This document shows positions 22,520 to 28,636 of a DNA stretch of 28,636 nt, piece after piece. The position numbers and the translations under genes are program-made. The stretch lies in contig DASXOA010000098.1 in the NCBI GenBank assembly GCA_036494675.1, forward strand, positions 1 through 28,636, read 5' to 3'. The DNA is from Rugosimonospora sp036494675. GTDB taxonomy: Bacteria; Actinomycetota; Actinomycetes; Mycobacteriales; Micromonosporaceae. Position 1 is the stretch's first letter; each line of letters opens with the position of its first letter. The notes beneath the pieces are model-generated. The model was given only the letters and a program-made list of their open reading frames with translations, was not told where the DNA came from and searched no databases.

Positions 22520-24976
22520 TCACGGTAACACGTCACCGACGGGTGCCGTCGGCGCACTCACCGGGGTGTCCGGTTCCTGTTGACCGATGTTCGCCGCGGT
22601 GTCGTTTCCCGGTTGCTCCCGACCAGCGGGCCCGGCCGGCCCTCCGGCGCCCCCACCAGCGACGATGGCGCCGTCCGAGGCCAGGCCGGAGCCACCGTTG
22701 GCCGTGGCGCGGCCGGAGCCGTCACCCACCGCCGTGGCGTGGCCGGAGCCGCCGTTGGCCGTGGCGTCCGTGGCCGGAGGGCCGCCGGTCGCGCTCGCAC
22801 CGTCCGCGACGCCGGCCAGCGTCGGACGGATCCAGCCCGGCAGTTCCCCGCCGAGCGGCGGCACGACGATCGTGCGGTCGTCGGCGTGGTCGAGTACCCG
22901 TAGCGCGGCCAGCGTGGCCAGCGGCACGGCGGTGGCCGCCGCGGCGCCGGCCACGTTGAAGCCGACCCCGTCCAGGAACCCGGCCAGGGCCGCCGCCACC
23001 GCGATGCCGATGAGCGTGGCGCGCATCGCCGGGTAGATGCCGAACAGCCGCTTGAGGCCGCCGGTCGGGCGGAGCAGGACGAACACGATCAAGATCACTG
23101 AACCGAGTACGACCAGCGTCAGCGGGCTGGTGAACACCGTGGTCCCGTTCGTGGCGCTGGTCGACTGCAGCAGCGAGCCGCCGGTACCGTTGCGGGCCGC
23201 GGACACGAACCGGCCGAGGCTGCCCCGGTCGGATGCCGGGCGGCGCAGGTCCATCAGCGCGAAGCCGATGGTCACCACGAGCCCGGTCAGGGTGGCCCAG
23301 GCCAGGCGAGCGAACGTGAGGAATCCGCCGGTCGAGATCGCCGCCGCCACGCACACCCCGGCGGTCAGCGCGATCGCGCCGGCCGCCTCGGCGCCCAGAT
23401 ACGGGCTGCCGACCAGCAGCACGCCGACCGCCCCGAGCCCGGCCACCGCCACCGGCCGCCACCGGCGGGCCAGCCGCTGGGCCAGCCACCCGGCGACCAG
23501 CAGGATGCCCGCGATGAACAGGCCGAGCCCGATCGTGCCGAGGCCGGCGTAGCGGGCCCCCTCGACGGCGGAGTAGCCGGCCACGCCGTTGAGCTGGAGC
23601 CGGGCCCCGGTCAGCACGTCGATCCCGACGATCCCGGCGGTGATCCCGCCGACCGCGCCGAGCGGGGCCAGCGTGCCCCGTCCCCGGCTGCCGAACATCA
23701 CCAGCGCGGTCAGCGCGGCGACCACGCCCAGCGTCACGATGGCGAAGATGAGGCCGGGCGCGCTGCTGCGCCACCACGGCACCGCGTCGGCGACCAGCGC
23801 GCCGGGCACGGTCAGCGACGCCGCGACCAGCAGGACCTCGGCCGCCTGCACCAGCGGCACGGGCGCGGGGCGCAGCCGCCGTCCGGCGTGGCGCCGGGCC
23901 CGCCGCGCCCGGCGCAGCAGCGGAACGGCCGCGGCGAACAGCATCAGCTCGAACAGGGCCAGCGTGATGAAGAACCAGCCGGCGACCTGGCGCTGCGCGT
24001 CCGCCTCGCGGTCCGCGTCGGACAGGTGGGACACCGCACTGGCGACGTCGGTGGGCCGGCCCGGGGTGCTGTCCACCGGCTGGCCGGAGAACAGTCCGGT
24101 CGGCGCCTGCTTGTCCAGCGCGTTCAGCGTGGTGGGTGCCAGGTCGGTCAGCTGCAGGTACCCCCGGCGGGCGGTACTGGAGGAGGTCAGCCAGCCGCCC
24201 TGGTACCCGGGCCCGTCGGCGATCGCCACATGCAGCCGTGAGCTGAGGTCCGTGTCGGACAGGCCGGCCACCAGCAGCAGCGACGACTGCGGCCGGTTGG
24301 CGAGGACGGTGGCCAGGTGCGCGTCGACGGCCTGCGCCTGCGTCCGCCGAGCCGCCGGGTCGGTCGCGTCGATCGTTCCGATGTCCACAATGGACAGCGG
24401 GCACGCCGACAGCAGCGGGCCGGGATTGTCCGGCAGCGTCGGCTCGTACCGGTCGACCCGCCCGTACGGCCGGGCCGCCGCGATCGCCGCACCCTCACCG
24501 ACGGCCACCGTGCAGGTCAGCGCGTCGGCCAGCGCCCCCGGCTGGGTACGGTAGGGCAGCTCACGGTTCCAGTCCGCGACGTCGGTCTCCTGGTCGGGCA
24601 GGTTGGCACTCTGGCCCTGCTGCTGCTGGATGCCGACCGACATCTGCGGGCACTGGTCGGAGATCGCCAGCGAGGGGTCCGTGCGCTCCGCGTAGTTGCC
24701 CGCCCCCAGCGTCAGCCAGCCGTCGGCCGGGCACGTCGGGGAGTGCGCGGAGCGCACCGACAGGGCGCCGATCGAACCCTGCTGGGCCAGCCGCCACAAG
24801 TTCGGGGTGTCGGTCGGGTTCACGTCGTCCCAGCGCAGACCCGCCGCCCCGACGATGATGACGTGGTCGACGTGGTCGCTGGGCGCCCCGGTCGCCGGCA
24901 CGGACACCAGGCCGAAGACGGCGGCCAGCGCGATCGCCGCGGCGACCAGGTACGGGATGATGCCGGCGCGGCGCAT
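22520..24976 (-). CDS. Polytopic membrane protein with alkaline-phosphatase-like outer domain
   Basis: An 818 aa protein with ATG at 24976, one base overlapping the stop of the GT4 gene (TGATG). A signal-anchor (IIPYLVAAAIALAAVFGLV) leads to a domain of about 300 residues that resembles the alkaline phosphatase/phosphopentomutase fold (VIIVGAAGLRWDDVNPTDTP, LWRLAQQGSIGALSVRSA). About ten transmembrane helices follow (about 350-740), then a Gly/Ala/Thr-rich tail of some 80 residues. In classical members the first strand ends with a metal-binding Asp (xxxDG); here it is GAAG, so that ligand is missing and catalysis is doubtful. The gene sits between a glycosyltransferase and pyrG, at the place of conserved actinobacterial envelope genes. 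It may act in wall or glycolipid assembly; this is inference. Confidence 0.8.
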   Translation of the reverse strand: MRRAGIIPYLVAAAIALAAVFGLVSVPATGAPSDHVDHVIIVGAAGLRWDDVNPTDTPNLWRLAQQGSIGALSVRSAHSPTCPADGWLTLGAGNYAERTDPSLAISDQCPQMSVGIQQQQGQSANLPDQETDVADWNRELPYRTQPGALADALTCTVAVGEGAAIAAARPYGRVDRYEPTLPDNPGPLLSACPLSIVDIGTIDATDPAARRTQAQAVDAHLATVLANRPQSSLLLVAGLSDTDLSSRLHVAIADGPGYQGGWLTSSSTARRGYLQLTDLAPTTLNALDKQAPTGLFSGQPVDSTPGRPTDVASAVSHLSDADREADAQRQVAGWFFITLALFELMLFAAAVPLLRRARRARRHAGRRLRPAPVPLVQAAEVLLVAASLTVPGALVADAVPWWRSSAPGLIFAIVTLGVVAALTALVMFGSRGRGTLAPLGAVGGITAGIVGIDVLTGARLQLNGVAGYSAVEGARYAGLGTIGLGLFIAGILLVAGWLAQRLARRWRPVAVAGLGAVGVLLVGSPYLGAEAAGAIALTAGVCVAAAISTGGFLTFARLAWATLTGLVVTIGFALMDLRRPASDRGSLGRFVSAARNGTGGSLLQSTSATNGTTVFTSPLTLVVLGSVILIVFVLLRPTGGLKRLFGIYPAMRATLIGIAVAAALAGFLDGVGFNVAGAAAATAVPLATLAALRVLDHADDRTIVVPPLGGELPGWIRPTLAGVADGASATGGPPATDATANGGSGHATAVGDGSGRATANGGSGLASDGAIVAGGGAGGPAGPAGREQPGNDTAANIGQQEPDTPVSAPTAPVGDVLP
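22684..22766. repeat. Degenerate 26-30 bp repeats in the C-terminal tail
   Basis: Three units beginning ggccggagcc and containing ccgttggccgtggcg or close variants stand in tandem (22684, 22711, 22741). They encode GSG-rich tail segments such as ATANGGSGHATA of the large membrane protein. Confidence 0.7.
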
Positions 24977-26070
24977 CAGCCGCCTACCGGCAGCCCGGTC
25001 AGTTCCGCGTACACCGCTGCGATCTGCTCGACGGTCTGCGCCTCGGTCGGCCACTGCCGGGCACGCTGGAGGCCCCGCTCGGCGTACCCGGCGGCCAGCG
25101 CCGGGTCGTCGAGCAGCCGGGTCACGGCGGCGTCCAGCGCGTCCACGTCACCGGGCGCGACCAGCAGGCCCCCGTCCCCGATCAGGTCGGGCAGCCCGCC
25201 GACGCCCGTGCCCACCAGCGGTACGCCGGCCCGCAGCGCCTCCTGGGCGAAGAGCTGCCGGGCCTCCCAGATGCTGCTGACCACCGCGAGGTCGGCGGCG
25301 CCCAGCAGGTCGGCGACATCGTTGCGGTACCCGAGCAGGATCACCGGCGCCCGGGTGCTGGAGACCTGCTGGGCCAGCGGCATGTACAGCGGCCCGGTAC
25401 CCGCGATGAGCACCACCGGCGGCACCGGACGCCGGCCCCACCGCACCGCGGCCTCGATCAGGATCGCGTAGCCCTTCTGCGGGTGCAGCCGGCCCACCGA
25501 CACGATCAGCGGGGCGCCGGGTGCCACGCCCAGGTCCTCGCGCACCTGCGCCGCGGACCGGACGGCCACCAGTTCGGGTGCCGCCACGGCGCCGAGGCGC
25601 ACGTCCGTGCCGCCCAGCGCGATGGCCCGCTCGACCAGGTCGGCCGAGGCGCCCAGGGTCACCTGCGCGCTGCGGGCCACCCGGGTGGCCATCGTGCGCA
25701 GCAGCCGGTCACGCAGGCCACCCCCGGCGGGTACCGGGTTGTGCCAGGTGACCACGAGCGGCACACCGGTCGGGCGGCCCCAACCGGCGACCAGGCCGGC
25801 CCGCAGCCCGTGAGCGTGGACGACGTCGGGCCGGTTCCCGGCCAGCGCCCGGCGCAGGGTGGCCACGGCCCGGGCGTCGCGCAGGTGCGGGCTGGCCGGG
25901 ATCTCCACCGGTACGAAGTCGCCGGCGAAGTCGAACCGGTCGGCGGTGGCGGCCGGACCGTACACGGTGACCTGCGCTCCCCGCTCGACCAGGCCGGCGG
26001 CGAGCGAGGCGACGTGACGCCCGATGCCACCCGTGCTGGACGCGAGAACCAGAGCCACCCGTGCCGTCAT
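24976..26070 (-). CDS. Glycosyltransferase family 4
   Basis: A 364 aa GT-B fold glycosyltransferase. The N-terminal domain has the nucleotide-sugar enzyme hallmark SSTGGIGRHVASLAAGL and VVHAHGLRAGLVA. The C-terminal domain has VSVGRLHPQKGYAILIEA and the E-x7-E type motif (EARQLFAQEALRAGVPLVGT), followed by GGLPDLIGDGGLLVAPGD. These are standard for GT4, which transfers a sugar from a nucleotide donor with retention. The acceptor is probably a lipid or wall intermediate because the gene is coupled with a MurJ-like flippase (4 nt overlap) and a membrane protein (1 nt overlap). It has no signal peptide, so it works on the cytoplasmic side. Confidence 0.92.
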   Translation of the reverse strand: MTARVALVLASSTGGIGRHVASLAAGLVERGAQVTVYGPAATADRFDFAGDFVPVEIPASPHLRDARAVATLRRALAGNRPDVVHAHGLRAGLVAGWGRPTGVPLVVTWHNPVPAGGGLRDRLLRTMATRVARSAQVTLGASADLVERAIALGGTDVRLGAVAAPELVAVRSAAQVREDLGVAPGAPLIVSVGRLHPQKGYAILIEAAVRWGRRPVPPVVLIAGTGPLYMPLAQQVSSTRAPVILLGYRNDVADLLGAADLAVVSSIWEARQLFAQEALRAGVPLVGTGVGGLPDLIGDGGLLVAPGDVDALDAAVTRLLDDPALAAGYAERGLQRARQWPTEAQTVEQIAAVYAELTGLPVGG

Positions 26071-28037
26071 CGGCCACCTCCCGTCCCCTCGGGCGGCGCC
26101 CCCGCGCCCCCGGATCGCCGTGCCGCCCCGGCCCGGCGCGCGAGCCGGGCCAGCATCGGACGTACGTCATGCCGGTCGACCAGCACCGCGACGCCGATGA
26201 AGGCGAGCACGACGGCGACGCCGGACAGCACGCCGCCGACCACGACTCCGGAGTACCCCTGGCCACCGCCGCCCGGCGCGTGGGACGTGCCGCCCCATCC
26301 GGTGCCGGACAGTGGCCAGCGCACCACGATCCCCGCCGCCGCGGCCAGCGTACCGGCCAGCAGCGCGGTGCCCGCCGCCCGGCTCACCCCGGCCAGCGCC
26401 CCGGCACCGACCCGGCGCCGGATCACCGCCACCAGTACGGCGCCGAGCAGCAGCATCCCGGCGGAGTTGGCGGCGGCCAGCACCGGTACCCGGTCCCGGG
26501 CCGGGAACCCGAGCGAGACCAGCACCGATACGGCCGCCACCGCGCCCCAGCCGGCCAGCGTGGCCGCCGCCGCCCAGCGGTTGTCCCGCCGCGCGTACAG
26601 GGCCCGGGAGTGCAGCGCGAACAGCCCGTACCCGAACAGGCCGGGAGCGAAGCCGGCGATCGCGCCGGACAGCGCCCCGACCTGCGGCGCCTTGGCCAGG
26701 TGCGCGAGGATCCAGGCCATCGGCCAGGCCAACGCGACCAGGGCGGCCGCGCCCAGCCCGGACAGCAGCAGCACGCTGCGGGTGGCCGAGGCGAGAGTGT
26801 CCCGGAACCGGTGGGTCAGCCCGTTGGCCACGGCGGTGGCCAGCGCGGGGTACGCCGAGGTCGCCACCGGGACCGCGAGCACCGCCCAGGGCACCAGGTA
26901 CACCGTCTGCGCCTGGGTCAACAGCACCAGCGAACCCTTGGGCGTGTCCCAGTTGGTCAGGGCGATCGTCAGCGCCAGGGTCAGTTGCTGCGCGGCCGCG
27001 GTGAGCACGCCGACCCCGGCCAGCCCGCGCACCGAGCGGCGGACCTGGTCGGTCATCCGCAGCGTCGGGCGCAGCCGCAGGCCCAGCCGCCGCAGCGGAA
27101 CGACCAGGCACAGGGACAGCACGACCACGCCCAGGGTGGTGCCCACCGACAGGATCAGCTGGCCGCCCCGGCCCACCCCCGGAATGTCCACGCCGCCCGG
27201 CTCGACCGCGGCGAAGCTGAGGTACGCGGCGATGACGGCGAGGCTGGACAGCAGCGGGGCGAGTACCGGCCAGGCGAACCGGCGGTGGGCCTGGAGCACC
27301 CCGGTCAGCACGATGCCCACGCCGTAGAGCGGCAGTTGGGGGGCGAACACCCGCAGCATGGTCGTCCCGACCCGGATCGCGTCGGGCGAGCCGTGCGGGT
27401 CGAGCAGCCACATCACCGGGTGCGCGATCGCCGCGACGATCAGTGCCAGCGGCGTCAGCAGCAGCAGTACCCAGGTGAGCAGGCCGGAGGCGGTCTGGGC
27501 GACCTCGGCCCGGTCTCCCCGGCTGATCGCGCCGGCGATCAGCGGTATGACCAGGGCGGCCAGCGCCCCGCTGGCGACAATCTCGAAGATGATGTTGGGG
27601 ATGGTGTTGGCGGTCTGGTAGACCCCGCCCAGCGTGGTCGCCCCGACCGCGCCGCTGAACACCAGGATGCGGCCGAACCCGACAATCCGGCTGATCACGG
27701 TGAGGCCGGCGATCAGCGCGGCCGCTCGGGCGATCTTCGGCGGAGCCGCGTCGTCCCCGCCGTCCGCCGGGGACCGCACCGGATCGGCCGACCGGGTCTC
27801 ATCACCGCGTCGTACCGCCTCGCCGGGCCGCGCGATGACCGACTGCCCGTCGGGGGACGGCACGACCGGCTCCCCCTCGCCCACCGCCACGATCGGCTGC
27901 CCGTCGGGGGACGGCACGACCGGCTCCCCCTCGCCCGCCGCGGCGACCGGCTGGCCGTCGGGGGACGGCGCGACGGGAGATGCGACGCTGCGGCCCCCGG
28001 GTACGGGCGGCCGCCCGTCAGCCGCCGAAGCTGCCAC
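26067..28037 (-). CDS. murJ: MurJ-like lipid II flippase with N-terminal extension
   Basis: A MATE/MOP-superfamily membrane protein of 656 aa. The MurJ core starts near residue 100 (KIARAAALIAGLTVISRIVGFGRILVF) with ANTIPNIIFEIVASGALAALVIP as the typical MurJ second/third helices, and shows about 14 hydrophobic segments. Known MurJ proteins move lipid II across the membrane. In front lies an extension of some 95 residues, low in hydrophobicity, with an 18-residue tandem repeat (PSPDGQP...GEGEPVV). The C-terminus (after about 610) is Gly/Arg-rich. Start: GTG 28037, 2 nt after the upstream stop and without a clear ribosome-binding site. A paralogue for another lipid-linked glycan is possible, because actinomycetes often have more than one MurJ-like protein. 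Confidence 0.88.
   Translation of the reverse strand: MAASAADGRPPVPGGRSVASPVAPSPDGQPVAAAGEGEPVVPSPDGQPIVAVGEGEPVVPSPDGQSVIARPGEAVRRGDETRSADPVRSPADGGDDAAPPKIARAAALIAGLTVISRIVGFGRILVFSGAVGATTLGGVYQTANTIPNIIFEIVASGALAALVIPLIAGAISRGDRAEVAQTASGLLTWVLLLLTPLALIVAAIAHPVMWLLDPHGSPDAIRVGTTMLRVFAPQLPLYGVGIVLTGVLQAHRRFAWPVLAPLLSSLAVIAAYLSFAAVEPGGVDIPGVGRGGQLILSVGTTLGVVVLSLCLVVPLRRLGLRLRPTLRMTDQVRRSVRGLAGVGVLTAAAQQLTLALTIALTNWDTPKGSLVLLTQAQTVYLVPWAVLAVPVATSAYPALATAVANGLTHRFRDTLASATRSVLLLSGLGAAALVALAWPMAWILAHLAKAPQVGALSGAIAGFAPGLFGYGLFALHSRALYARRDNRWAAAATLAGWGAVAAVSVLVSLGFPARDRVPVLAAANSAGMLLLGAVLVAVIRRRVGAGALAGVSRAAGTALLAGTLAAAAGIVVRWPLSGTGWGGTSHAPGGGGQGYSGVVVGGVLSGVAVVLAFIGVAVLVDRHDVRPMLARLARRAGAARRSGGAGAPPEGTGGGR
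27834..27968. repeat. 54 bp tandem repeat, 2.5 copies, in the MurJ extension
   Basis: A 54 bp unit is repeated in frame two and a half times and encodes 18-residue blocks starting PSPDGQ and ending GEGEPVV. The central parts (gtcgggggacggcacgac) are identical in two copies; one copy has a single substitution. Confidence 0.9.
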
Positions 28038-28039
28038 GG

Positions 28040-28636
28040 TCAGCCGCGGCGCCGGCCGAGCGCGTCCAGTTCGCGCAGCCCCGGCGTCGCCTCGATGACC
28101 TTGGTGAAGCTGACCTTCTCACTCGCCGCCGTGAGCCCGGCGATGGCGGCCAGCGCCGCCGCCCGGCCGACCGGCCCGGTACGGGCGGCCAGCGCGACGC
28201 CGAGCAGCGCACCCAGCGCGTTCGCGCCGGCGTCGCCCAGCATGATCCGCTCGCCGAGATCCTCCCGCAGCAGCGCACCGGCGGCCCCGGCCGGGCCGGC
28301 CACCAGCCCGCCGGCCGCACCGGGCAGCAGCGGCGCCCCGATGATCAGACCGGCCTTCAGCGCCCGCCCCGGCCGCAGATCCAGCAGGTTGACCAGGTTC
28401 GCGGTGCCGGCGATCACCCCGGCGCCGAGCAGCACTTCGCCGATCCGGCCGGCCGCGCCCGCGCGGGCCCGGCCGGCCGCGCCCGCGCCGGCCTGCAACA
28501 GCGCGGACGCGACCAGCCCGGACGCGCCCACCCCGGCGATCTTGACCATGCCGCTGGTGATCCTGCCCTCGCGCAGCGCGCCGACGTGGCCACGAAAGCC
28601 CTTCGCCGACTTCTGCTCCGGCCGGGAGCCGACCAG
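28040..28636 (-). CDS. MraY/WecA-like glycosyl-1-phosphate transferase (5' end outside window)
   Basis: The frame continues from the stop at 28040 to the right edge (198 codons in the window), passing an internal ATG at 28549 that is not the true start: the upstream codons give EQKSAKGFRGHVGALREGRIT and TSGMVKIAG, which fits family wording. Hydrophobic segments alternate with the motifs ANLVNLLDLRPGRALKAGL and ERIMLGDAGANALGALLG, the latter matching the Asp-containing loop of MraY/WecA-type polyprenyl-phosphate transferases. Such enzymes transfer a sugar-1-phosphate from UDP-sugar to undecaprenyl or decaprenyl phosphate. It leads the MurJ-like, GT4 and phosphatase-like genes in one apparent operon. 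Whether it serves peptidoglycan or another glycan cannot be told here. Confidence 0.85.
   Translation of the reverse strand: MVGSRPEQKSAKGFRGHVGALREGRITSGMVKIAGVGASGLVASALLQAGAGAAGRARAGAAGRIGEVLLGAGVIAGTANLVNLLDLRPGRALKAGLIIGAPLLPGAAGGLVAGPAGAAGALLREDLGERIMLGDAGANALGALLGVALAARTGPVGRAAALAAIAGLTAASEKVSFTKVIEATPGLRELDALGRRRG

Overview
The window is high-GC DNA (well over two thirds G+C by eye) with frequent GTG starts, one probable TTG start and many 1-8 nt gene overlaps, which points to an actinomycete. The run pyrG - Nudix - xerD - (ald) - parA - scpA - scpB - rluB - cmk - der matches the conserved order known from Mycobacterium tuberculosis (Rv1699-Rv1713) and its relatives. A Micromonosporaceae-type host is my guess, but the sequence alone does not prove it. 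Apart from one small VOC gene, every gene I accept is on the minus strand, so transcription runs from high to low coordinates.

Right part (about 20.1-28.6 kb): an envelope block enters from the right edge. It holds a MraY/WecA-like glycosyl-1-phosphate transferase (5' end outside the window), a MurJ-like flippase, a GT4 glycosyltransferase and a large membrane protein with an alkaline-phosphatase-like outer domain. The first four genes are joined by a 2 nt gap or 1-4 nt overlaps. They are followed by pyrG (CTP synthase) and an ADP-ribose-pyrophosphatase-like Nudix gene.

Middle part (about 8.4-20.0 kb): a TetR regulator, alanine dehydrogenase and xerD. Then come three accessory genes (GNAT, zinc-ribbon metallo-beta-lactamase-fold protein, lipoprotein), and then the chromosome maintenance and translation block parA-scpA-scpB-rluB-cmk-der. 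ScpA, ScpB, ParA and XerD concern chromosome organisation and dimer resolution; RluB and Der concern the large ribosomal subunit; Cmk and PyrG feed pyrimidine nucleotides.

Left part (1-8.35 kb): a SAM methyltransferase converges on a VOC protein. Divergent from the VOC gene lies trpB-trpA with a downstream HutC-type GntR regulator; two identical 10 bp palindromes sit in front of trpB and look like its operators. At the far left is a tight operon of Cys-rich lipoprotein, peptidoglycan-binding adaptor, ABC ATPase, FtsX/MacB permease and the start of a probable sensor kinase. The first 226 bases form a long inverted repeat of 83 bp arms at about 92% identity, whose differences fall mostly at codon third positions. 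The end of the kinase gene is therefore either genuinely rearranged or misassembled.

A recurring oddity is short tandem repeats (9-54 bp units), both inside proteins (adaptor, ScpB, MurJ, phosphatase-like protein) and at or just downstream of the stop codons of four separate genes. I saw no tRNA, rRNA, CRISPR array, transposase or phage gene.
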